A stretch of 64,000 nt of DNA from positions 248,001 to 312,000 of the forward strand of contig SMNZ01000001.1 in assembly GCA_004353515.1 (NCBI GenBank), given 5' to 3'. Positions 54,851 through 63,364 of the stretch are shown here, piece after piece (the first letter of the stretch is position 1; each line of letters begins with the position of its first letter). This DNA is from Alteromonadaceae bacterium M269. Its GTDB lineage: Bacteria; Pseudomonadota; Gammaproteobacteria; Enterobacterales; Alteromonadaceae. The notes beneath the pieces were generated by a model that did no database searches, was not told the origin of the DNA, and saw only the letters and a list, made by a program, of their open reading frames with translations. A program made the translations under genes and the position numbers.

Positions 54851-55933
54851 ATGTCACGACCTGCGAAAGCGCTTATTGATATTGATGCCTTGCATCACAA
54901 TTGCACACAAATAAGAAGCTATGCTCCCTCAAGTTCTATTATTGCGATATTAAAAGCAAATGCTTATGGGCATGGCGCTAAGGCTATCGCGAAAGCGCTT
55001 TGCCAAAAGGTAGACATGATTGGTGTGTCTTGCTTAGAAGAAGCTGTCGAGATTCGTGAATCGGACGTTTGCTTACCTATCTTGCTCTTGGAAGGGTGTT
55101 TTTCAGTTGACGAGCTCTTGATAGCGAGTGAGCAAGATTTTCATGTTGTCGTGCATTGCATTGAGCAGTTAGAAGCTATCGAACAAACATCAGTTCCTCG
55201 ATCACTCCATGTGTGGCTGAAGGTTGATACTGGTATGCATCGACTAGGTATTGCGCCTAATGAAGCGTCCGAATACGAAGCCAGACTAAGCGCCTGTGAA
55301 CACGTGGATAATAATATTCGTCTTATGAGCCACTTTGCGAGTGCTGATGACGCGAATAATCCGCTTAATCATAAACAAATGAGTCGGTTTGAAGAGAGTA
55401 AAGAGCTGATTGGTAAGAACATGGAGTGCTCCATGGCAAATTCAGCTGGTATTTTATTTTTTCCAGAGAGTCACTTTGATTGGGTTAGGCCAGGTATTTT
55501 GCTGTTTGGTGTATCTCCGAATAACCATCAGCATCAATATGGTGAACTTAAACCCGTGATGACTTTAGCTTCTCAGGTCATTTCAGTTTCATCTATCGAG
55601 GTTGGAGAAACCGTCGGGTACGGCAATCGTTGGAAAGCGTCACGACCTTCCAAGATTGCAACAGTTGCTATCGGTTACGGCGATGGTTACCCATGCACAG
55701 CAACTGATGGAACGCCTGTTTTAGTTAATGGGCAACGAGTGCCTTTAGTTGGCCGTGTTTCTATGGATATGCTGACCGTTGATGTAACTGATATCGATAC
55801 CGTTAAAGTGGGGGATGCTGTTGAACTATGGGGATCATCGTTGTCGGTCAATGAAGTTGCTAGTCATGCAGGTACTTTGGGATATGAACTATTGACTAGA
55901 ATGCCGTCTAGGGTAATTAGGAGTTTAGCTTAA
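54851..55933 (+). CDS. alr: Alanine racemase
   Basis: Interconverts L- and D-alanine for peptidoglycan. 360 residues with AILKANAYGHGA (PLP Lys about residue 36), DTGMHRLGI (about 134), the N-terminal barrel, GYGNRW (catalytic Tyr about 256) and PLVGRVSMDMLTVD. It is complete and intact, and is probably the second gene of a dat-alr unit. Confidence 0.95.
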   Translation: MSRPAKALIDIDALHHNCTQIRSYAPSSSIIAILKANAYGHGAKAIAKALCQKVDMIGVSCLEEAVEIRESDVCLPILLLEGCFSVDELLIASEQDFHVVVHCIEQLEAIEQTSVPRSLHVWLKVDTGMHRLGIAPNEASEYEARLSACEHVDNNIRLMSHFASADDANNPLNHKQMSRFEESKELIGKNMECSMANSAGILFFPESHFDWVRPGILLFGVSPNNHQHQYGELKPVMTLASQVISVSSIEVGETVGYGNRWKASRPSKIATVAIGYGDGYPCTATDGTPVLVNGQRVPLVGRVSMDMLTVDVTDIDTVKVGDAVELWGSSLSVNEVASHAGTLGYELLTRMPSRVIRSLA

Positions 55934-55991
55934 GGGGAGTATGTGGGTTATCACTTTGACTAATGATAACCCGATAAATATTGCGAGTTTC

Positions 55992-56417
55992 TTAATCTCG
56001 ATTATCGCAGTTTTCGTCTTTACAGCGACCATAAAGGTATAAGCTATGGTTAGTTAGCTCGATACCATTTTCTTTAGCAATTTCTTCTTGGCGTTGTTCT
56101 ATTAGTGGGTCTTCAAACTCTATAACTCTGCCACAATCTAAACACACTAAGTGGTCGTGATGGCTCTTTTGGCTCAACTCAAAAACAGACTTACCACCTT
56201 CAAAATGATGTCTGTGGATAATACCTGCATCATCTAGTTGGTTAAGAACACGGTAAACAGTAGCTAAGCCTATCTCTTCCCCTTGTTCTAGCAAGATTTT
56301 GTATACATCTTCGGCACCAATATGTTGGTTATCGGGATCTTGCATGATTTCCAAGATTTTTAATCTCGGAAGGGTGATTTTAAGCCCAGCTTTTTTAAGT
56401 TCTTGATTTTGATCCAT
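55992..56417 (-). CDS. fur: Ferric uptake regulator Fur
   Basis: 141 residues from the ATG at 56417 (56423 also possible). Winged helix: LKKAGLKITLPRLKILEIM, then HIGAEDVYKILLEQGEEIGLATVYRVLNQLDDAGII. The metal regions HHDHLVCLDCGRVIEF and the C-terminal CKDENC give Zn/Fe ligands. It represses iron uptake genes when iron is replete. The fur-fldA neighbourhood is conserved in other gammaproteobacteria, but here a chemoreceptor gene lies between them. Confidence 0.96.
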   Translation of the reverse strand: MDQNQELKKAGLKITLPRLKILEIMQDPDNQHIGAEDVYKILLEQGEEIGLATVYRVLNQLDDAGIIHRHHFEGGKSVFELSQKSHHDHLVCLDCGRVIEFEDPLIEQRQEEIAKENGIELTNHSLYLYGRCKDENCDNRD

Positions 56418-56423
56418 GACCAT

Positions 56424-56782
56424 ACATCTTAATAAAGTAATACCTAATATTATAAAGAAGCATCCATGGAATGAAAGCTCTTAGCTCTTATCTGAGTGAA
56501 TATTTGCAAAATTGTGATGATTTGACTGTAATTGGTGGTATTTAATTTATCCCAATTAAAGCGCTTAGCTTAACTTTTGGTCGCAATATTTAGTAATACT
56601 TGCCGATAAATTAAATCACTTGCTGCTATCTCGCGGTGAGGGCTATCAATCAGTCGTAGAGTGTCAGTTAAAATTTTTGTAATATCTGGTCAGACTAGTT
56701 GGTCAATAACGATAAATATGGCTCAAGTGAGTCGAAAACCGAAAACCACTGGTCTTGTTACTATTAATTATAAGGAATTTGC
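56424..56782. other. Intergenic region between fur and the chemoreceptor gene
   Basis: 359 bases, divergent. It carries a GCCGATAA motif at 56602-56609 (listed) and promoter-like AT-rich DNA near fur. No gene and no clear Fur box are recognised. Confidence 0.5.
56583..56609 (+). promoter_or_regulatory. Candidate sigma-28 (FliA) promoter
   Basis: The -10 part GCCGATAA (56602-56609) is identical to the FliA consensus. The -35 position (GCAATATT at 56583-56590, spacing 11) matches only half of TAAAGTTT. It lies 173 bases before the start of a chemoreceptor gene, where FliA promoters are common. Confidence 0.5.
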
Positions 56783-58804
56783 ATGCGCATATCTGTTGTC
56801 AGCAAAATCATCGCCGGTTTTTCACTTATCGGTGTGTTGCTGCTTATCACAAATATCTCGTCTTATTTGGGGTTAGCGTCCATACGCTCTTCCGCCGAAT
56901 CAGTGATTAACGAGAAGACACCTGTACAAGAAAAAATGATCGATGTGCAGATTGAAGTGCTGACATTAGGTCGATTGTCTCAACAGGGGTTTTATTCAGA
57001 AACACTGTCAACATTAGGTTTGACGACAAAAGAATACGACGAAGCGGCTGCTATCTTTACTCAAGATTTGGCAAACCTTTTCTCTAAGCTGAATGATACT
57101 AAGCTTCGTACCATATTTAAAAAGGGAGAAGAACACACCACTTTATATATGTCACACAGCAGCGCCATGCTAAGTGGTAAACGGAATGTATTGGAGCTTC
57201 AAGAAGAAATTCAGGAACAGCTTTCTCTGATCTTAAATACGGCTGATGAAGCCAGCGCGTTGATGTTGGATTTATCTTATCTTGATGGCGCTGAGACAGA
57301 CAGAAATATTCAAAGGCTAGTCGGTTCAGGCACGACTATAGATAACATTATTCAGCCTATGCTCAATGTCAGTAAGGAACTTGCTGCGAGCATTGATGCA
57401 GACTCGAGCGCTACTATTATTGAAGAACTTAATTATTCATTGAGAGAAATACAGACAAACTTTGAATTCTTAAAAGGCTTGGCTGCCAGTGTTGACGATC
57501 AAGGAATCACTGAGACCTTCGAAGGTGAGTTCGAGAAGTTGAAATCCTTGTATTCTGGAGATCAAGGTTTTCTATGGTTGCAGCAGCAAAAACTAAATGC
57601 TCACCAAGGAAAGAACGATGACCAAGCTATTGCTGAAGAGAATTTGGCATTAGCGATTGAGAGTTTTACCAACCTGTTTGATCAGGTCAACAAGGATACA
57701 CTTGATGGCCAAAACGGTATCTTAGACGAAGTGCAATCGAGTATTTGGTTGAGCTTCGTCATACTTATTATTGCGTTGATATTGATTGTGGCAATTGGGT
57801 TTGTTTGTGCAAAAAGTATTGGTAACCCATTAGCTAAAATTAATCGCAGTTTAAGAATTATCAGTAACGGTGACCTGACACATGAAGCTGAAAGTGATAG
57901 CTCAAAAGAATTTGATAGATTAGCAACCAACTTAAATGCGGTAACTAAGAGTTTACATCAGGTTGTAAGCCAAATTCGGACTCAAGAAAAGCAACTCGAG
58001 CTGGCTAATAAAATCAGTGTTGATGTTGGTCGAAGAACACTAGAGCAAGTTGCACAACAAACTGAACAGGTGCGCCAAACGTCAGCAAATACGCAGCAGG
58101 TTCGCGAGACCAGTGAAAATAATGTGCGCCAAATCAATGAAGGAATGCAAAGCCTGGAAGTTGTAAAACAACAGTCTGAGCAAATAGGCGTTACCGTTGA
58201 ACATACGAGCAGCCAACTAAGCGCGCAAGCTGAACAGGCCAATGCTTCGGTAGATATTATCTCTCGCCTTGAAGCCAACACAGCCAATATAGGCGGTATT
58301 TTAGATGTTATTAAAACCATTGCCGAGCAAACGAATTTATTAGCGCTCAACGCAGCGATTGAAGCGGCTAGGGCTGGTGAAGCAGGGCGAGGTTTCGCTG
58401 TTGTTGCAGATGAGGTTCGAACTTTAGCAACACGGACTCAAAACTCTACCCAAGAAATCGAGGATATGATTAACGCGTTGCAAAGCGATGCCAAACAAGC
58501 GGTTGATGCTATCGATAAGGGACGGGATCAAGCTGTCAGCAGTGTGAATCAGATATCTGAGCTAACGACTTTAGTCAAAGATGTTCTTAAGATAGTGGAT
58601 GACTTAGCGTTAGCAAATGGGCAGATTGTTGCTGATTCTAGTCATCAGGACAGTTTATTGAGTGAGGTGAGTGAGAGTTTGTCTGAAATCGTAAGGTTGG
58701 CAGAGCAAAGTGCTGAGTCCACGAAAGAAGCGAATGAAGCGACAAATAAAGTCGACGGCCTTATGGTTGAATTAAAACAAGCGGTGAGTCGATTTAAGCT
58801 TTAA
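56783..58804 (+). CDS. Methyl-accepting chemotaxis protein
   Basis: 673 residues. TM1 at about residues 9-30, a long periplasmic helical sensor domain (about 31-315, possibly of the HBM or 4HB type), TM2 at about 318-342 ([21 protein letters not shown]), HAMP (about 343-395) and a cytoplasmic signalling helical hairpin with tip [32 protein letters not shown] (in two runs). No C-terminal CheR pentapeptide is seen. The ligand is unknown. It is inserted between fur and fldA. A bidirectional terminator follows. Confidence 0.93.
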   Translation: MRISVVSKIIAGFSLIGVLLLITNISSYLGLASIRSSAESVINEKTPVQEKMIDVQIEVLTLGRLSQQGFYSETLSTLGLTTKEYDEAAAIFTQDLANLFSKLNDTKLRTIFKKGEEHTTLYMSHSSAMLSGKRNVLELQEEIQEQLSLILNTADEASALMLDLSYLDGAETDRNIQRLVGSGTTIDNIIQPMLNVSKELAASIDADSSATIIEELNYSLREIQTNFEFLKGLAASVDDQGITETFEGEFEKLKSLYSGDQGFLWLQQQKLNAHQGKNDDQAIAEENLALAIESFTNLFDQVNKDTLDGQNGILDEVQSSIWLSFVILIIALILIVAIGFVCAKSIGNPLAKINRSLRIISNGDLTHEAESDSSKEFDRLATNLNAVTKSLHQVVSQIRTQEKQLELANKISVDVGRRTLEQVAQQTEQVRQTSANTQQVRETSENNVRQINEGMQSLEVVKQQSEQIGVTVEHTSSQLSAQAEQANASVDIISRLEANTANIGGILDVIKTIAEQTNLLALNAAIEAARAGEAGRGFAVVADEVRTLATRTQNSTQEIEDMINALQSDAKQAVDAIDKGRDQAVSSVNQISELTTLVKDVLKIVDDLALANGQIVADSSHQDSLLSEVSESLSEIVRLAEQSAESTKEANEATNKVDGLMVELKQAVSRFKL

Positions 58805-58805
58805 C

Positions 58806-58835
58806 AAAAAAGCCATGCTCTAGGGCATGGCTTTT
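58806..58835. terminator. Bidirectional terminator
   Basis: AGCCATGC (58811-58818) pairs with GCATGGCT (58825-58832) around TCTAGG. An A-run lies on the left and TTTT on the right. It serves the convergent chemoreceptor and fldA genes. Confidence 0.85.
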
Positions 58836-58861
58836 AGCAATTTTGCATGGAGAATGAGTTA

Positions 58862-59386
58862 TTACTCAAGCTCAGATAAACATAGCTCATCATAAATTTG
58901 CTTACACCATTGCTTAACACGCTGTTCAGTAAGCTCTGGCTGGCGGTCTTCATCGATGCCAAGGCCGACGAAGTGATTCTCATCTGCCATACCTTTAGAT
59001 GCCTCAAAGTCGTATGATTCTGTTGGCCATTGTCCAACTAGTATTGCGCCTTTAGCTTCAACAATATCTCTAACCATACCCATAGCATCAAGGAAGTATT
59101 CAGCGTAATCTTCCTGGTCACCACAGCCAAAAATAGCAACTAGCTTGTCTGTAAAATCTATCTCTTCTAGTTCAGGGAAGAAGTCGTCCCAGTCACATTG
59201 CGCTTCGCCGTAATACCAAGTCGGAATACCAAAAAGCAGTAAGTCATATTCCGCAATTTGCTCTTTAGTACTCTTAGCAATATCAGCTACGTCGACAAGG
59301 TGCTTACCTAACTCTTTTTGGATCATTTTCGCGACGTGTTCAGTATTACCCGTGTCGCTACCAAAAAAGATACCTACAGTTGCCAT
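58862..59386 (-). CDS. fldA: Flavodoxin
   Basis: 174 residues, long-chain flavodoxin. The FMN phosphate loop is GSDTGNTEHVAK (about 9-20). The Trp and Tyr loops flanking FMN are IPTWYYGEAQCDWDDFFPEL (about 54-73) and FGCGDQEDYAEYFLDA (about 86-101). It carries electrons to reductive enzymes such as those in methionine and isoprenoid synthesis. Same strand as the DUF2788-type gene 51 bases upstream. Confidence 0.96.
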   Translation of the reverse strand: MATVGIFFGSDTGNTEHVAKMIQKELGKHLVDVADIAKSTKEQIAEYDLLLFGIPTWYYGEAQCDWDDFFPELEEIDFTDKLVAIFGCGDQEDYAEYFLDAMGMVRDIVEAKGAILVGQWPTESYDFEASKGMADENHFVGLGIDEDRQPELTEQRVKQWCKQIYDELCLSELE

Positions 59387-59437
59387 ATAATCTTTAACCC
59401 TTAAAACCTAATAATGGAAATGTTCTTTGAGCGAGGT

Positions 59438-59659
59438 TTAACCAACACCAGAACTTTGCCAGAAATATTGAATAAGCCCTTTCGCTAAAAAGCCAGCCAT
59501 ACCTAAGAAGAGAACAAAATAGGTTGCTACTCGACCGACCATCGGAACCTTATTCTTTTTCAATACATCATGAACAGCCAATCCCATAAGCAAAAATAAA
59601 ACTGCTAGCGAAAGGTTTAACGCCATCGCTTCAATTTTTTCATAATTGTCGTTAAGCAT
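59438..59659 (-). CDS. Small membrane protein, DUF2788-like
   Basis: 73 residues with two hydrophobic segments (about 14-30 and 46-64) separated by a basic loop (DVLKKNKVPMVGR). It matches a family of small proteins placed between fldA and ybfF in other gammaproteobacteria. The role is unknown. Confidence 0.7.
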   Translation of the reverse strand: MLNDNYEKIEAMALNLSLAVLFLLMGLAVHDVLKKNKVPMVGRVATYFVLFLGMAGFLAKGLIQYFWQSSGVG

Positions 59660-59737
59660 ACTCGACTATACTGTTCATTTGAAACCGCGCGGACTATAGC
59701 ATAAGCGCCTATATAGCCGCTACTTTTAAACTAGGGT

Positions 59738-59762
59738 CTGTACATCAAAGATCAAGAGACCC
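59738..59762. repeat. Intergenic repeat, copy 2 (partial)
   Basis: A 25-base segment identical to 22937-22961 except at two positions. It forms a smaller hairpin with GGGTCT (59734-59739) and AGACCC (59757-59762). It overlaps the ybfF stop codon by one base. Confidence 0.7.
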
Positions 59763-60535
59763 TAACTTGAAAGAAAATCTCTAACGATTTTATTAAACGC
59801 AACGGGCTTCTCTGCATGTAACCAATGCCCAGCACCTTGGATGATTTTGGCTTTACTATTGGGGAAAAGTTCAGCAATTAAAGCTTGGTGTTCCGCCAGT
59901 AAATAATCCGACTCACTTCCTTTAATAAAAAGCGTTTGTCCTGAGTACTGGTCGTTCGACGAGATACCTTGCGATAGCTCGCTGTAGTCACGTTCAATCA
60001 GGTTTAGATTAAACCTCCAACTCCAAGTACCGTCTGCTTGAGCGAGGCTTTTGAGCAAAAACTGCCTAACACCTTGCTCTCTAACATGAAGAGCCATGGT
60101 GTCGTCAGCTTGCTTTCTAGTTGTTAAGGTTGCGAGATCAACACTTTTGAGTGCGTTGATTACGTTAGTGTGCCTTTGCTCATAACTGCCCGGAGCGATA
60201 TCAACAATAATGAGTTTGCTGACGAGGTCGGGCATAGCTAATGCGAGGTTCATTGCGACTTTTCCACCCATTGAGTGGCCAAGTAACGCAAATTGCTCAA
60301 TATCTAGTGCTTCTGTAGTTGTTTTGACCGCTTGCGCATAGTCATCATAACTAAAACTATCAGATCGATAAGACCTGCCGTGGTCGGGAAGATCAATGCT
60401 AATGACTTTATAATTCTGAGAAAGTTCTCGAGCGACAACGCCTAAATTTTCTAAACTACCAAACAAGCCATGCAGCAATACGACAGGCTCACCTTCGCCA
60501 GCTATTTGGTAATTCAATTGCGTTGTTTGCGTCAT
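59762..60535 (-). CDS. ybfF: YbfF-like alpha/beta hydrolase (esterase)
   Basis: 257 residues, alpha/beta-hydrolase fold. Oxyanion HGLFGS (about 22-27), nucleophile elbow GHSMGGKVA (Ser about 91), Asp and His of the triad: EHQ...GAGHWLHAEKP with His about 236. The family in E. coli acts on acyl-CoA and short esters. It is divergent from seqA, as in E. coli. Confidence 0.88.
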   Translation of the reverse strand: MTQTTQLNYQIAGEGEPVVLLHGLFGSLENLGVVARELSQNYKVISIDLPDHGRSYRSDSFSYDDYAQAVKTTTEALDIEQFALLGHSMGGKVAMNLALAMPDLVSKLIIVDIAPGSYEQRHTNVINALKSVDLATLTTRKQADDTMALHVREQGVRQFLLKSLAQADGTWSWRFNLNLIERDYSELSQGISSNDQYSGQTLFIKGSESDYLLAEHQALIAELFPNSKAKIIQGAGHWLHAEKPVAFNKIVRDFLSS

Positions 60536-60669
60536 AATTATCTCGTTCCTCGTAAGGTCTTGTTATTCTTTTGAGTTGTTGATTTCTGCTCAATTGGGAG
60601 TGTTAAGAGTTTACTCTAAGCTTCGATTAGAATTATACTGCGATTTTTATCATCATATCCTACTGGTCC

Positions 60670-61329
60670 ATGAAAAATATCGAAGTCGAACCTGATTTAT
60701 ATCAATTTATAGCCTCGCAAACACAGCATATCGGCGAAAACGCCTCTCAAATTCTAAGACGTTTGCTGGCGCCTCAGATGGAAGCTGCACAAAGAAGAAT
60801 GCAGCCGGAGGAAGTTGCTCCAAGTACTCAGGTAACAAATACTCAGGTAGATAGTGCGCCAGTAGAAAGCCCCAAGACTGAAGCTGTCAGTGAACCAGAA
60901 AAGGTTGAAAAAACCGTAAAAGCCGCTGCTAAAACCGCAAAAGAAGAGAAAAAAGAAGAGCCTAGCCCAACTGTAGAGCCAAGTACGGGTAGCGATGTAT
61001 TGCTTAGTAAATCTCTTATCAAATCATTAAAAGAGAAGAAATCTAAGGTTGATGTCTTCTTGTTACTCCTTGGTGAGATGAATAAGCAAAAGTCAGGTAG
61101 CTTTAATCAAGTACTAGACATCAAAGGAAGTAATCGCGCGTACTTTGGTGCTGATAAACAAACGCTGCTTGATTCAGGTAAGAGCACTAATCCTAAGCAA
61201 ATTCCGGGTTCAAGTTATTGGGTTGTGACCAACAACAATACACAACGCAAATCGGACTTACTGTGCAAGGTAGCGTTGCGTCTAGGCTACGCCGATGCAG
61301 AAGTAGAAAAGCTAGGCTCGATACTTTAA
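60670..61329 (+). CDS. seqA: Replication-initiation regulator SeqA
   Basis: Binds hemimethylated GATC DNA and sequesters oriC after replication. 219 residues, longer than E. coli SeqA (181). The N-terminal oligomerisation segment MKNIEVEPDLYQFIAS and the C-terminal DNA-binding domain (KVDVFLLLLGEMNKQKSGSFNQVLDIKG in two runs, then YFGADKQTLLDSG, SYWVVTNNNTQRK) are well conserved. The extra length is a Pro/Glu/Lys/Ala-rich linker at about residues 45-110. It lies 32 bases before pgm, as in E. coli. Its presence implies Dam-type methylation in this organism. Confidence 0.93.
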   Translation: MKNIEVEPDLYQFIASQTQHIGENASQILRRLLAPQMEAAQRRMQPEEVAPSTQVTNTQVDSAPVESPKTEAVSEPEKVEKTVKAAAKTAKEEKKEEPSPTVEPSTGSDVLLSKSLIKSLKEKKSKVDVFLLLLGEMNKQKSGSFNQVLDIKGSNRAYFGADKQTLLDSGKSTNPKQIPGSSYWVVTNNNTQRKSDLLCKVALRLGYADAEVEKLGSIL

Positions 61330-61361
61330 TTCCATATTAATCAAATCTTTGTAGGCAACTT

Positions 61362-63014
61362 ATGGCTTTGCACCCTGATGCTGGGACGCTTGTGACACAT
61401 GACAAGCTCGTTAATATTCCTAAATTGATGAGTGCGTACTATACGCATATCCCAAATATCGATGACCCAACTCAAGCGGTCAGTTTTGGAACATCAGGGC
61501 ACCGGGGTTCTTCATTGCTGAACTCTTTCAATGACGTGCATATCGCAGCCATATGCCAATCCTTATGTGAGTACAGAAGCTCAGAAAACATAACAGGTCC
61601 ATTGATGATTGGCATGGATACTCATGCGTTGTCAGAGGCTGCATTTCGCACTGCTGTTGAAGTCTTGGTCGCGAATGATGTTGATCTCATTATTCAGGAA
61701 GGCCAGGGCTATACACCCACACCGGTGATATCTCACGCCATCCTAAATTACAATGACGGCAGAACCGAAGGGCTTGGTGATGGCGTTGTCATTACTCCTT
61801 CGCATAATCCTCCTGAGGACGGTGGTTTCAAATATAACCCGCCACACGGTGGGCCAGCAGATAGTGGTGTAACAACTGTTATCCAAAATAGAGCTAATGC
61901 CCTGATAAAGGCTGGTTCGATTGATGTTAAGCGCGTTGGATTTGAAAAAGCAATGCTCTCAGGCAAAGTTCAAGAGAAAGATTTCAGTGTTGATTACATT
62001 GAACAGCTTGGACAAGTCATTGATATGCAAGCCATTGCAAAGGCGAATCTGAATATCGGGACCGATCCACTTGGCGGTGCTGGACTGAAGTATTGGGATA
62101 AAATCAATGAACGTTATGGGCTTAATATAGAAGTCGTTAACGACAGAGCCGATCCTACGTTTTCATTCATGTGTTTAGACAAGGATGGAAAAGTGCGCAT
62201 GGATTGTTCATCGCAGCATGCCATGGCGGGTTTAATCGGTATGCGTGATCGTTATGATTTAGCGTTTGGTAACGACCCTGATTTCGACCGTCACGGTATT
62301 GTCACTAAGCGTTCCGGCCTTATGAACCCTAATCATTACTTAGCGGTTGCTATTCATTACTTGTATCAAAATAGGCCTCAGTGGTCTTCTGAATTGCACG
62401 TTGGGAAAACGCTAGTTTCTAGCTCTATGATAGATAGAGTTGTAAAACAACTTGGACGACCGTTGCTCGAAATGCCAGTCGGCTTTAAATGGTTTGTTCA
62501 AGGTATGTTAAATGGTGATATTGGTTTTTCTGGAGAAGAAAGTGCCGGCGGTATTTTCTTAAGAATGGACGGTAAGCCTTGGGCTACAGACAAAGACGGC
62601 ATTATCTTGTGTTTGCTTGCAGCAGAAATCTTAGCCAAGACCGGGATTGATCCTAGTCAGTACTACGAAAACCTGGTTGAAGAATTTGGTCGTCCTGTAT
62701 ATCAGCGTATTGATGTTGCAGCTAACTTAGCGCAGAAAAAAGCACTGAGCTCATTGACGGTGGAAGATATTAAATCTGAATCTTTGGCTGGGGAACCTAT
62801 CATCAATGTGCAAACACATGCGCCAGGCAATAATGCTGCCATTGGTGGAGTCAAAGTAAGCACCGAAAACGGTTGGTTTGCCGCACGACCTTCAGGAACA
62901 GAGAACGTTTATAAAATTTACGCAGAGAGCTTTCTTGGTGATGAGCATCTGCAACTTTTGTTAGCTGAAGCACAAGAACTTGTTCAAGCTGTTTTTGATG
63001 CATCTGACGCATAA
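61362..63014 (+). CDS. pgm: Phosphoglucomutase
   Basis: Interconverts glucose-1-phosphate and glucose-6-phosphate, linking glycogen to the ED pathway. 550 residues, alpha-D-phosphohexomutase family: FGTSGHRGSS (about 43-52), the phospho-Ser loop VVITPSHNPPEDGGFKYN (about 141-158), metal-binding DPDFDRHG (about 305-312), GEESAG (about 391) and the C-terminal ARPSGTENVYKIYAES. It is the second gene of seqA-pgm and is followed by two HexR-like operators and glgP. Confidence 0.96.
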   Translation: MALHPDAGTLVTHDKLVNIPKLMSAYYTHIPNIDDPTQAVSFGTSGHRGSSLLNSFNDVHIAAICQSLCEYRSSENITGPLMIGMDTHALSEAAFRTAVEVLVANDVDLIIQEGQGYTPTPVISHAILNYNDGRTEGLGDGVVITPSHNPPEDGGFKYNPPHGGPADSGVTTVIQNRANALIKAGSIDVKRVGFEKAMLSGKVQEKDFSVDYIEQLGQVIDMQAIAKANLNIGTDPLGGAGLKYWDKINERYGLNIEVVNDRADPTFSFMCLDKDGKVRMDCSSQHAMAGLIGMRDRYDLAFGNDPDFDRHGIVTKRSGLMNPNHYLAVAIHYLYQNRPQWSSELHVGKTLVSSSMIDRVVKQLGRPLLEMPVGFKWFVQGMLNGDIGFSGEESAGGIFLRMDGKPWATDKDGIILCLLAAEILAKTGIDPSQYYENLVEEFGRPVYQRIDVAANLAQKKALSSLTVEDIKSESLAGEPIINVQTHAPGNNAAIGGVKVSTENGWFAARPSGTENVYKIYAESFLGDEHLQLLLAEAQELVQAVFDASDA

Positions 63015-63026
63015 TAAGTTAAACAA

Positions 63027-63041
63027 TGTAATTTTATTACG
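63027..63041. promoter_or_regulatory. HexR-type operator, distal, upstream of glgP
   Basis: TGTAATTTTATTACG matches 11 of 12 fixed positions of TGTAAT-N3-ATTACA. It lies just after the pgm stop codon and 324 bases before the glgP start. Confidence 0.65.
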
Positions 63042-63141
63042 CTTATATCCTGAGTTTTAGCTGCAAAAACCGAACTTTTCACAGGAATTTAATAAAAACC
63101 CCCTCACAAATCGTGAAAAAAGCGCTAAGATAGCCTTTGAT

Positions 63142-63156
63142 TGTAATTAAGTTACA
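63142..63156. promoter_or_regulatory. HexR-type operator, proximal, upstream of glgP
   Basis: TGTAATTAAGTTACA matches 11 of 12 fixed positions of the HexR consensus. It lies 209 bases upstream of glgP and 115 bases (centre to centre) from the distal site, about eleven helical turns. Confidence 0.7.
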
Positions 63157-63364
63157 GTTGAGGGCGTAAATCTTAGTGACTCTGATGTTTGTCTCTTATC
63201 AGATAGAAGCATTGAACGAGAAAAATGCCCATTACAGATTTCTTCTGTCTGTGGACAGCATTCTCGCAATTCTTTATTCAGGTCCAATATATAACGCACT
63301 TGGCTCAAATGGCTAAAAGCTTTTGCCGTCAACAACGGTTATTCGAACTTTCAGGAAATTCATT

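Larger units (their letters stand above)
63015..63364. other. Intergenic region between pgm and glgP with two HexR-like sites
   Basis: 350 bases without a supported gene (a minus-strand frame at 63147-63335 has no family resemblance). It contains two HexR-type palindromes (63027-63041 and 63142-63156), listed separately, and the glgP promoter region. Confidence 0.6.

Noticed and set aside
63147-63335. Minus-strand 62-codon frame between pgm and glgP
   Set aside because: Overlaps the proximal HexR-like site and the promoter region of glgP; no recognisable protein.
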